Origin: Rhodococcus sp. G-MC3
Lineage (GTDB): Bacteria; Actinomycetota; Actinomycetes; Mycobacteriales; Mycobacteriaceae
DNA: 64,000 bases
Direction: 5' to 3'
NCBI RefSeq assembly: GCF_030063335.1
Contig: NZ_JASISW010000012.1
Location: forward strand, 62,001 to 126,000
Of the stretch, positions 50,754-58,817 are shown piece by piece (position 1 is the stretch's first letter; every line of letters starts with the position of its first letter). A model generated the notes under the pieces. The model had not been told where the DNA came from. It ran no database searches and saw only the letters and a list, made by a program, of their open reading frames with translations. The position numbers and the translations under genes are program-made.

Positions 50754-51700
50754 CCACGACCGAAGAACGGTTGACGCACACCGATTCCGAGAAGTTCGTT
50801 CCGCGTCCGCGCACGATCACGCGCGCTGAAGGCTGGCGTCGCCGCGGCCCGCTGCTGCCGGCAATGGTGTTCGCAATCATCGTCACCCAGATCCCGTTCC
50901 TGTTCACGCTGTATTACTCCACTCAGTCGTGGAACTTGGTTCGCCCGGGATCACGAAAGTTCAACTGGCTCAACAATTACGTGGATGTATTCAGGGACAG
51001 TCAGTTCCGCGAGGTGGCACTCAACACCGTCATCATGATCGTCGGAACCGTCATCATCTCGGTGATCCTCGGACTGTTCCTGGCGTTGTTGCTCGACCGA
51101 AAATTCATCGGTCGCAGCCTCATTCGAACCTTGCTGATCACGCCGTTCCTCGTGACCCCGGTAGCCGGAGCGCTGATCTGGAAGACCACGATGTTCGATC
51201 CGGTCTTCGGGCTGATCAACTTCGCGCTTTCACCTTTCGGAGTCGGGCAGATCGACTGGGTCTCGCGCTTTCCGCTCGCCGCGGTCATGACGAATCTCGT
51301 CTGGCAGTGGACGCCGTTCATGATGCTGCTGATCCTCGCGGGTCTGCAGTCCATGCCCAAGGACATCTCCGAAGCTGCCCGAGTAGACGGGGCAAGCGCG
51401 TTCTCGCTGTTTCGTGAACTGACGCTTCCGCATCTGCGCCGATTCATCGAACTCGGTGCCGTGCTCGGAGCGATCTACCTTGTCAACACCTTCGACGCCG
51501 TCTACATGATGACGTCGGGCGGACCTGGTGTTGCCTCGGCGAACCTTCCGTTCTACATCTACCAACGTGCGTTCCTCGGCTTCGACATCGGTCAGGCCGC
51601 TGCCATGGGTGTGGTGACCGTGATCGCCACCATCCTCGTCAGCACCCTCGCACTTCGATTGATATTCAAGAGCTTCAGTGGGAACGAGGAGGCAGCCTGA
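50750..51700 (+). CDS. Polyol ABC transporter permease (SmoF/MtlF-like)
   Basis: This 316-residue permease has six expected helices and the EAA loop ISEAARVDGASAFSLFRELTLP. A 40-residue polar N-terminus precedes the first helix. It is coupled to the binding-protein gene by ATGA and to the next permease by TGATG. Confidence 0.88.
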   Translation: MTTTEERLTHTDSEKFVPRPRTITRAEGWRRRGPLLPAMVFAIIVTQIPFLFTLYYSTQSWNLVRPGSRKFNWLNNYVDVFRDSQFREVALNTVIMIVGTVIISVILGLFLALLLDRKFIGRSLIRTLLITPFLVTPVAGALIWKTTMFDPVFGLINFALSPFGVGQIDWVSRFPLAAVMTNLVWQWTPFMMLLILAGLQSMPKDISEAARVDGASAFSLFRELTLPHLRRFIELGAVLGAIYLVNTFDAVYMMTSGGPGVASANLPFYIYQRAFLGFDIGQAAAMGVVTVIATILVSTLALRLIFKSFSGNEEAA

Positions 51701-52569
51701 TGAGTACTGCAACAGATACCGGCACCACCACCGACACGCAGGTAGTCAAGCGCAAGAAAGGTTTCAGCACCGGAACCATCTGGACGGTCGTGGCCTGGAT
51801 CGTCGGTCTCGGGTTCTTCTTCCCGGTGCTCTGGATGGTCATCACCAGCTTCAAGCAGGAGGGCGACGCCTATTCCGACCCGCCCAAGCTGTTTTTCACC
51901 CCGACACTGGATCAGTACAGCGCGGTGCTGTCCAGCGGCATCGGAACGGCACTGCTGAACTCGGCGTTCGCGACGATCGTCTCGACGTCTCTTGTTCTGC
52001 TGCTCGGTGTTCCGGCTGCATTCGCTTTGTCGCTTCGCCCGGTCAAGAAGACGAAAGACGTGCTGTTCTTCTTCATATCGACCAAGATGCTCCCCGTCGT
52101 CGCGGCGATCGTGCCGCTGTACGTCATCGTCGGCGACATCGGTCTGCTCGACAACATCTGGGCGCTGATCATCCTGTACACAGCGATGAACCTCCCGATC
52201 GCGGTCTGGATGATGCGCTCGTTCTTCCTCGAAGTTCCCAGCGAACTGCTCGAGGCCGCCAGTATGGACGGTGCGTCGCTGTGGACCTCGGTGCGCGAGG
52301 TTATTTTGCCTCTGGTCTCGCCAGGAATCGCAGCAACGGCGTTGATCTGCACCATCTTCTCCTGGAACGAGTTCTTTTTCGCCGTCAACCTCACTGCGGT
52401 GCAAGCACAGACCGTTCCGGTTGCGCTCGTCGGCTTCATCACCGGAGAGGGCCTGTACTGGGCTCGCCTGTCCGCCGCTGCGACGCTCGCAGCACTTCCC
52501 GTCGTCCTTGCCGGTTGGGTCGCGCAGAACAAGCTCGTGCGCGGTCTGTCCTTCGGCGCCATCAAATAA
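51700..52569 (+). CDS. Polyol ABC transporter permease (SmoG/MtlG-like)
   Basis: This 289-residue permease has six expected helices and the EAA loop LLEAASMDGASLWTSVREVILPL. The C-terminus ends in the LVRGLSFGAIK motif common to SmoG/MtlG subunits. It pairs with the preceding permease. Confidence 0.88.
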   Translation: MSTATDTGTTTDTQVVKRKKGFSTGTIWTVVAWIVGLGFFFPVLWMVITSFKQEGDAYSDPPKLFFTPTLDQYSAVLSSGIGTALLNSAFATIVSTSLVLLLGVPAAFALSLRPVKKTKDVLFFFISTKMLPVVAAIVPLYVIVGDIGLLDNIWALIILYTAMNLPIAVWMMRSFFLEVPSELLEAASMDGASLWTSVREVILPLVSPGIAATALICTIFSWNEFFFAVNLTAVQAQTVPVALVGFITGEGLYWARLSAAATLAALPVVLAGWVAQNKLVRGLSFGAIK

Positions 52570-52585
52570 CTTCAGGAGATTCGTC

Positions 52586-53686
52586 ATGGCTGCAATTGCG
52601 TACAAGAAAGCATCATGCGTCTATGAAGGCGCCGACACGCTCGCGGTCGATGCCCTCGACCTCGACATCCAGGACGGCGAATTCGTCGTACTCGTCGGAC
52701 CTTCCGGCTCGGGCAAGTCCACCGCGCTGCGGATGCTCGCCGGACTGGAGGACATCGACGGTGGCGCCATCGAGATCGGTGGCAAGAACATGGTCGGTGT
52801 GCCGTCCAAGGATCGCGACATCGCGATGGTGTTCCAGAACTACGCGCTCTATCCGAACAAGACCGTCGGTGAAAACATGGGCTTTGCGCTCAAGATGCGC
52901 GGAGTCTCCGCTGAGGAGCGCAAACAGAAGGTCGCCAAAGCTGCCGAGATCCTCGATCTCACCGAGTACTTGGACCGCAAGCCCGGCAAGCTGTCCGGCG
53001 GTCAGCGCCAACGGGTTGCGATGGGCCGCGCTATCGTTCGTGAACCTCAGGTGTTCTGCATGGACGAGCCGCTGTCGAACCTCGACGCCAAGCTGCGCGT
53101 GCAGACGCGTACGCAGATTGCGGCGCTGCAACGTCGGCTCGGCACGACGACCGTGTACGTCACGCACGACCAGGTCGAGGCCATGACGATGGGTGACCGT
53201 GTTGCAGTGCTGCGCGGTGGCAAGCTGCAGCAGTTCGCCAGCCCGACGGACCTCTACGACAACCCCGTCAACGCGTTCGTCGCCGGATTCATCGGATCGC
53301 CTGCAATGAACCTGATGACAGTGCCGATCAACTCCGATGGCGTGCAGATCGGTGACGCGACGTTGCCGCTCGAACGTGGTGCGCTCTCCGCGCTGTCGAG
53401 TGCCAAGCTCTCCACCGTCACCATCGGGCTCCGCCCCGAACAGCTCGGCATCGAGCACGGTTCGGGATTCGCCGCTCACGTCGATCTGATCGAAGAGTTG
53501 GGAAGCGAGTCGTACGTCTATGCGCATCTGGACGACCCGAAGGTGAAGGGGCTCGACGGAGGTCCGGTCTCGCTCGTTGCGCGATCGGCCGTCCGCGCGC
53601 CCGCGAAGATCGGGCAGAGCATCGGCCTCACCAAGCTCGACGGGCACGTGCATTTGTTCCACCCGGAGAGTGGCGAGCGGATTTAG
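52586..53686 (+). CDS. Polyol ABC transporter ATPase (SmoK/MtlK-like)
   Basis: This 366-residue ATPase has Walker A GPSGSGKST, signature LSGGQRQRVAMGRAIV, Walker B VFCMDEPLSNLDAK, the VTHDQVEAMTMGD His loop, and a C-terminal MalK-type regulatory domain. It is a close paralogue of the ATPase at 43.3 kb. ATG 52586 has AGGAG upstream; the longer frame starts inside the permease gene. It is last in the operon, followed by a palindromic repeat and a strong terminator. Confidence 0.9.
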   Translation: MAAIAYKKASCVYEGADTLAVDALDLDIQDGEFVVLVGPSGSGKSTALRMLAGLEDIDGGAIEIGGKNMVGVPSKDRDIAMVFQNYALYPNKTVGENMGFALKMRGVSAEERKQKVAKAAEILDLTEYLDRKPGKLSGGQRQRVAMGRAIVREPQVFCMDEPLSNLDAKLRVQTRTQIAALQRRLGTTTVYVTHDQVEAMTMGDRVAVLRGGKLQQFASPTDLYDNPVNAFVAGFIGSPAMNLMTVPINSDGVQIGDATLPLERGALSALSSAKLSTVTIGLRPEQLGIEHGSGFAAHVDLIEELGSESYVYAHLDDPKVKGLDGGPVSLVARSAVRAPAKIGQSIGLTKLDGHVHLFHPESGERI

Positions 53687-53703
53687 GCGGGCTGCGCCCG
53701 CAC

Positions 53704-53743
53704 GTGAGCGGAAGTACGTCGCCGGGGACGTATTTCCACTCAC
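53704..53743. repeat. 40-bp palindromic repeat, copy 3
   Basis: This copy begins GTGAGCG and ends CACTCAC and differs from copy 2 at four to five positions, mostly in the loop. It lies 17 bp after the polyol ATPase stop and directly before a separate terminator hairpin. Confidence 0.85.
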
Positions 53744-53744
53744 G

Positions 53745-53774
53745 AGGCGCTACCCCCGTTCGGGGGTAGCGCCT
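53745..53774 (+). terminator. Strong rho-independent-type terminator
   Basis: Perfect 14-base GC-rich arms (53745-53758 and 53761-53774) close on a TT centre and are followed by GATTTT, giving a short U-run. It ends the polyol operon before the acyl-CoA synthetase gene. Confidence 0.9.
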
Positions 53775-53833
53775 GATTTTCCGTGGACATAACGTTGACT
53801 CGAGTGAGACGCGCGCCACAACAGGGAGTCACC

Positions 53834-55507
53834 ATGTCAGCGGAATTCAAGAAAGCACGAGATCTACTCCTCGATGCCCACGGCGACTACGACGCCGCCG
53901 TCGCCAACTTCCAGTGGCCCACGTTCGCAGACACGTTCAACTGGGCGATCGACTGGTTCGACGGGTTCGCACGCGGTAACGACGGAACCGCACTGTGGAT
54001 CGTCGAAGAGGACGGTTCCGAAGCCGAGTACAGCTTCGACGCCATGGCCCGCCGGTCCGATCAGGTCGGACGCTGGCTCCAATCCCTCGGCATCGGCCGC
54101 GGCGACTCCGTTGTCCTCATGCTCGGCAACCAGGTCGAACTGTGGGAATCGATGCTGGCCGTCATGAAGCTCGGTGCCGTCCTGATGCCGACGACCACGG
54201 CCATCGGGTCGGCCGACCTCACCGATCGGGTCGAGCGCGGGCAGGCGAAGGCCGTAATCGTCAATCCGGCCGATGCTCCGAAGTTCGACGATGTCCCCGG
54301 CGACTATCTGAAGATCTCGATCGGCGACGTCGACGGCTGGACACGCTACAGCGCCGCCTACGACATCGCCGATGCCCAGCCGTTCGAGTCGGTCACCGCG
54401 CCCGACGACCGCCTTCTGCTGTACTTCACCTCCGGTACGACGAGTAAGCCGAAACTCGTCGAGCACACGCAGGTGTCGTACCCCGTCGGACATCTCTCCA
54501 CGATGTATTTCCTCGGTCTGAAGCCGGGTGATATTCATCTGAACATCAGCTCGCCTGGCTGGGCGAAGCATGCGTGGAGCTGTTTCTTCGCGCCGTGGCT
54601 CGCCGAGGCAACCATCTTCATCTACAACTACCGACGTTTCGATGCCGCAGCTCTTCTCGAACAGATCAGACGAGCGAAGGTGACGACGTTCTGCGCGCCA
54701 CCGACTGTGTGGCGCATGCTGATTCAAGCTGATATCTCCGGCGGCAAAGGCGCGCTGAGGGAAGCGATCGGCGCAGGCGAGCCTCTCAATCCCGAGGTGA
54801 TCTCGCACGTACAGAAGCAGTGGGGACTCAACATCCGCGACGGTTTCGGTCAGACGGAAACCACTGCGCTGGTAGCGAATACACCGGGGGCCGAGCTGAA
54901 GTTCGGCTCGATGGGCCGTCCGCTGCCCGGTGTTGCCGTCGTCATCATCGACCCGGTGACGGGTGAACCGTCCGACGAGGGAGAGATCTGCCTCGATCTG
55001 AGCACCCGCCCGCTCAATCTCATGACCGGGTACCTCGACAACCCGGCCAGAAACCAAGAAGTCATGGCGGGCGGTTACTACCACACCGGCGACGTCGCAT
55101 CGCGTGACGAGAACGGCTACATCACCTATGTCGGCCGCACCGACGACGTGTTCAAGGCGTCCGACTACAAGGTATCGCCGTTCGAGCTAGAGAGCGTGCT
55201 GATCGAGCATCCGGCCGTGGCGGAGGCCGCCGTCGTACCGGCTCCCGATGAAACCAGGCTGGCTGTACCGAAGGCCTACGTGGCGCTGGCGGCAGGCTGG
55301 GAGCCGAACGAGGAGACGGCATTCGAGATTTTGAAGTACGCCCGCGAACACCTCGCCCCGTACCTGCGAGTGCGACGGATCGAATTCTTCGAACTACCGA
55401 AGACGATCTCGGGCAAGATCCGCCGCGTCGAACTGCGGGCGCGCGAGGAGTCGGGTCAGGTGCTGCCGGGCGAATGGCGTGACGATCAGATGCCCGAGTT
55501 GAAGTAG
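53834..55507 (+). CDS. AMP-dependent acyl-CoA synthetase (medium-chain/ACSM-like)
   Basis: This 557-residue ligase has the AMP-binding core: the P-loop-like YFTSGTTSKPKLVEHTQ, the DGFGQTET A5 motif, the HTGDVASRDENGY A7-A8 region, the hinge, and the C-terminal lysine in PKTISGKIRR. It would activate an acid to the acyl-CoA via acyl-AMP. Resemblance is strongest to ACSM-type medium-chain and aryl acid synthetases; the exact acid is unknown. ATG 53834 has GGGAG upstream. It is alone, convergent with the hydrogenase maturation operon. Confidence 0.87.
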   Translation: MSAEFKKARDLLLDAHGDYDAAVANFQWPTFADTFNWAIDWFDGFARGNDGTALWIVEEDGSEAEYSFDAMARRSDQVGRWLQSLGIGRGDSVVLMLGNQVELWESMLAVMKLGAVLMPTTTAIGSADLTDRVERGQAKAVIVNPADAPKFDDVPGDYLKISIGDVDGWTRYSAAYDIADAQPFESVTAPDDRLLLYFTSGTTSKPKLVEHTQVSYPVGHLSTMYFLGLKPGDIHLNISSPGWAKHAWSCFFAPWLAEATIFIYNYRRFDAAALLEQIRRAKVTTFCAPPTVWRMLIQADISGGKGALREAIGAGEPLNPEVISHVQKQWGLNIRDGFGQTETTALVANTPGAELKFGSMGRPLPGVAVVIIDPVTGEPSDEGEICLDLSTRPLNLMTGYLDNPARNQEVMAGGYYHTGDVASRDENGYITYVGRTDDVFKASDYKVSPFELESVLIEHPAVAEAAVVPAPDETRLAVPKAYVALAAGWEPNEETAFEILKYAREHLAPYLRVRRIEFFELPKTISGKIRRVELRAREESGQVLPGEWRDDQMPELK

Positions 55508-55518
55508 CCTGTTGGAGC

Positions 55519-56289
55519 TCACATCGACTGCAAGGCGCGGTTCGCGACGCTGATCGACGCGTCGGTGCAGCGTTGCAGGTGATGCACATCCATGGCGTCG
55601 ATGCGATCGCATACCCAATCCCAATGCAGCGAGACCAGATCGCCCACGTTGGGCCTGGCAAGTAGAGAACGGCCCGCCGAACTCCATCGGGCAGTCTCGG
55701 CTACCGGAGCACCGAGAGAGAGGGTGCCACCCAGAAACTGCAACGGCTCCGACAGTAGATCCACGTATTCGTCGCTCACCGAAACGACGGTGCCCCAACG
55801 AACTCGGCATTGCTGAAGGACTGCGAGCGGGACGTCGGCGCCGCGGGGGAGCAACCGGAGCCACGGGTACACGGCAAAAACATGAAAGCTGTGGTGTGCC
55901 ATGCAGTCCGTGTCGAAGTCGATGTCGTGCACCACGCCACCGCTCTGCCCCGCGAAATCGACTCGCAACCGATCGATCAACGTCTTCGGGTCGACCGAAG
56001 ACGTGAGATCGCTGCCGACCCAGTAGGCATGTACCACCTCGGCATCAAGTGGATCTATAGGAAGGGAATCAGCAGCGCTCAGTGTTGTCGCCAGGGTTTC
56101 CAGGTATGGCCAGGCGCCGTCGAAACCACGGGCTCTAGCGCGTAGGTCCATGTCCCCGACGCCGGAACTGAGGCGAGCGAGAAGATCCGCCGATCCATCC
56201 GGTCCGCAGTATCCGAGTTCGTTGGGTGGGTAGGCGTAGCGATTGAACAGCACGGGACCACGCTGTCCGGCATCGATATCGTTCGTCAT
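55519..56289 (-). CDS. Hydrogenase-cluster protein of unknown function (DUF6390-like)
   Basis: This 256-residue protein starts at ATG 56289 (MTNDIDAGQRGPVLFNRYAYPPNELGYCGPDGSADLL). From memory it resembles a family labelled DUF6390, which occurs in actinobacterial [NiFe]-hydrogenase operons. It is rich in Trp, His and Asp but I see no known catalytic motif. It is the last gene of the maturation operon, 16 bp after hypE, and convergent with the acyl-CoA synthetase gene. A role in hydrogenase assembly is inferred from position only. Confidence 0.7.
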   Translation of the reverse strand: MTNDIDAGQRGPVLFNRYAYPPNELGYCGPDGSADLLARLSSGVGDMDLRARARGFDGAWPYLETLATTLSAADSLPIDPLDAEVVHAYWVGSDLTSSVDPKTLIDRLRVDFAGQSGGVVHDIDFDTDCMAHHSFHVFAVYPWLRLLPRGADVPLAVLQQCRVRWGTVVSVSDEYVDLLSEPLQFLGGTLSLGAPVAETARWSSAGRSLLARPNVGDLVSLHWDWVCDRIDAMDVHHLQRCTDASISVANRALQSM

Positions 56290-56305
56290 CGCACGGGCAT
56301 CGCCA

Positions 56306-57385
56306 TCAACAGATTCGAGGAAGTTGTTCGCCGAGTGGAAGATCGACGACTCTGCTCGCCCCGAACGTTGTGCGTGCCACCACCATGCCGGGGTGATCCT
56401 GCACGCACTCGCCGATGACTGTTGCATTGGCTCCGAGTGGGTGAGCACGCATTGCTTCGAGTACCCGATCGGCGCTGGTGCGTGGAACGAATGCGAGAAG
56501 CTTGCCTTCGTTCGCGACGAAGAGGGGGTCCAGTCCGAGAACGCCACATGCGTCGCGTACGGCGCTCGGAATCGGCAACGCGCCCTCGACGATCGCGACT
56601 CCAACCCCGGCAGCCTTCGCGATTTCGTTGAGAGTTGCTGCCACGCCGCCCCTCGTGGGATCGCGCAGAGTGTGTATGTCGGCGCCGGTCGCAACCATCG
56701 CGGCCACCAGTCCGTTGAGCGGCGCAGAGTCCGAAAGCACCTCGGTACCGAATTCCAGACCCTCTCGACAACTCATGACGGCGATGCCGTGTACTCCGAT
56801 GTCGCCGCTGACGATCACGACGTCACCCACCGAGGCGCGTTGGGGTTTGATGTCCACCCCGTCGTCGATGACGCCAATGCCCGCCGTGTTGATGAAGACG
56901 CCGTCCCCGTGACCCGAGTCGACGACTTTGGTGTCGCCCGTCACGAGGGTCACACCGGCCGCGAGGGCTGCCGTTCCCATGGCCGTTGCGATACGAGCTA
57001 TGTCGGCAAGCGCAGTGCCCTCTTCGAGGATGAAGGCCGTCGACAGCACCATCGGTCGCGCCCCGGACATGGCAAGGTCGTTGACCGTTCCGTTGACAGC
57101 GAGATCCCCGATCGTTCCGCCGGGAAAGACCATCGGCTTCACGACGTACGAGTCGGTCGAGAACGCCAACTTTGCGCCGCCGAGGGTCAGCACCGCTGAA
57201 TCTCCGAGGCCGGCGTCCGCCGCGGAACCGAACGCCGGGAGGAAGAGATGCTCGATCAGCTCTGCGGAGAGCGCTCCACCGCCGCCGTGACCCATGACGA
57301 TGTTCGGTGAATCACGCAGCGGCGCTGGGCACACCCATGATTCGATGTCGATCGCCGCGGCCACGGGCGAGGCGTGCTCACGCAT
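56306..57385 (-). CDS. hypE: Hydrogenase expression/formation protein HypE
   Basis: This 359-residue protein has the PurM-like HypE fold, with [30 protein letters not shown] near the N-terminus, [10 protein letters not shown], and [16 protein letters not shown]. It ends in the essential C-terminal motif Pro-Arg-Ile-Cys, whose Cys carries the carbamoyl then cyanide group. With HypF it makes the cyanide ligands of the [NiFe] centre. ATG 57385 overlaps the hypD end by eight bases. Confidence 0.95.
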   Translation of the reverse strand: MREHASPVAAAIDIESWVCPAPLRDSPNIVMGHGGGGALSAELIEHLFLPAFGSAADAGLGDSAVLTLGGAKLAFSTDSYVVKPMVFPGGTIGDLAVNGTVNDLAMSGARPMVLSTAFILEEGTALADIARIATAMGTAALAAGVTLVTGDTKVVDSGHGDGVFINTAGIGVIDDGVDIKPQRASVGDVVIVSGDIGVHGIAVMSCREGLEFGTEVLSDSAPLNGLVAAMVATGADIHTLRDPTRGGVAATLNEIAKAAGVGVAIVEGALPIPSAVRDACGVLGLDPLFVANEGKLLAFVPRTSADRVLEAMRAHPLGANATVIGECVQDHPGMVVARTTFGASRVVDLPLGEQLPRIC

Positions 57386-58490
57386 GACTCGCCGCCGCGG
57401 GCTGCTCGAGACGACGGTAGAGGTAGTAGGCGGCACACGCGCCTTCGGAGGAAACCATGGTGGCTCCGAGTGGATTCCGCGGAGTACATTCCTTCCCGAA
57501 TGCCGCACACTCGTTGGGCTTGATCAGGCCTTGCAGCACTTCACCCGACCGACAGATCGACGATTCCGCAGTGTGGATGTCGGACACCGAGAAGCGGAGC
57601 TCTGCATCGAAATCGAGGTAGGCCCGCGACAACTGCCAACCGCTTTTCGGAATCATGCCGATTCCGCGCCACGTCCGATCCGTTACCTCGAAGATTTCGG
57701 CCAGCATTGCCTGCGCGGGTGAGTTGCCCTCCGAAGTCACCGCGCGAGGGTACGCATTCTCGAGCTCGTGCCGGCCCGATTCCAATTGCAGTACAGTGCG
57801 CCGGATCCCCTCCAGGATGTCCAGCGGCTCGAAACCGGTGACCACCATGGGAACTTTGTATTTTTCGGCGAGTGGTGGGTACTCGCCGGTGCCCATGACA
57901 CTGCACACGTGGCCTGCCGCGAGGAAAGCCTGAACCCGGCACGTCGGCGACTCCATGATGGCTGCGATTGCAGGCGGCACGAGCACGTGCGAGACGAGCA
58001 GTGAAAAGTTCTTGATCCCTTGCTTCTTGGCTTGGTACACCGTCATCGCATTGGCAGGTGCTGTGGTCTCGAATCCGATGCCGAAGAAGACGACCTCTCG
58101 ATCCGGATTGTCTTTCGCGATGGTCAGCGCATCGAGAGGTGAGTAGACGACGCGGATGTCGCCGCCCGCACTCTTGATGTGAAAAAGATCCTGTGTGCTC
58201 CCTGGTACCCGCAGCATGTCGCCGAAGGAACAAAAGATCACGCCCGGCTGCGCGGCGATCGCGAGGGCCTTGTCGATGATCTCGAGCGGTGTCACGCATA
58301 CCGGGCAGCCGGGACCGTGAATCATCTCGATCTGATCGGGTAGCAGCTGGTCTATCCCGTGCCGAATGATCGAATGTGTCTGTCCGCCACACACCTCCAT
58401 GATTGCCCAAGGCTTCGTAGTGGCAGCGTGAATCTGATCGAGTAGGCGCTTTGCCAGCTCGGGATTGCTGAACTCGTCCAGATACTTCAT
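57378..58490 (-). CDS. hypD: Hydrogenase maturation protein HypD
   Basis: This 370-residue iron-sulfur protein has the HypD signatures CGGQTH (34-39) and GPGCPVC (59-65), the [10 protein letters not shown] segment, and later Cys residues for the cluster ([33 protein letters not shown]). It forms the scaffold with HypC on which the Fe(CN)2CO unit is built. Its start overlaps the hypC stop by ATGA. Confidence 0.96.
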   Translation of the reverse strand: MKYLDEFSNPELAKRLLDQIHAATTKPWAIMEVCGGQTHSIIRHGIDQLLPDQIEMIHGPGCPVCVTPLEIIDKALAIAAQPGVIFCSFGDMLRVPGSTQDLFHIKSAGGDIRVVYSPLDALTIAKDNPDREVVFFGIGFETTAPANAMTVYQAKKQGIKNFSLLVSHVLVPPAIAAIMESPTCRVQAFLAAGHVCSVMGTGEYPPLAEKYKVPMVVTGFEPLDILEGIRRTVLQLESGRHELENAYPRAVTSEGNSPAQAMLAEIFEVTDRTWRGIGMIPKSGWQLSRAYLDFDAELRFSVSDIHTAESSICRSGEVLQGLIKPNECAAFGKECTPRNPLGATMVSSEGACAAYYLYRRLEQPAAASHA

Positions 58491-58804
58491 GATCGCGCTC
58501 CTGTGCTTGTGTCGGTGGCTTCCGGCTCGACGCCTGCTGCTCGCGCCGCGCGGGCGAACCCGTCACCGAACTCCTCCTCGAGGATGTTCATCCGCTCGAA
58601 TTCCGCCAGTGTCTTCAGTGCCGACACCTCGTCGAGTCGCTGGATCGCGAAACCGACATGCACCACTACGTACTCGCCGAGCACCGCGTCCGGGATGTAT
58701 TGCAGGCAAACTTCCTTGCGTAGTCCGCCGAAGTCGACTTCGGCCATCAGCGTGCCGTCGCGATCCTCCAAACTCATGATCTTTCCAGGTACAGCCAGGC
58801 ACAT
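58487..58804 (-). CDS. hypC: Hydrogenase assembly chaperone HypC
   Basis: This 105-residue chaperone begins with the required Met-Cys-Leu-Ala-Val-Pro-Gly, where Cys2 is the iron-ligand residue. The beta-barrel core includes [41 protein letters not shown]-terminal tail of about 25 residues is longer than in E. coli HypC. The open frame has an upstream ATG at 58828, but the MCLAVPG start is the functional one. A second HypC-type gene lies at 61136. Confidence 0.95.
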   Translation of the reverse strand: MCLAVPGKIMSLEDRDGTLMAEVDFGGLRKEVCLQYIPDAVLGEYVVVHVGFAIQRLDEVSALKTLAEFERMNILEEEFGDGFARAARAAGVEPEATDTSTGARS

Positions 58805-58817
58805 CGTCTTGCTCCTT

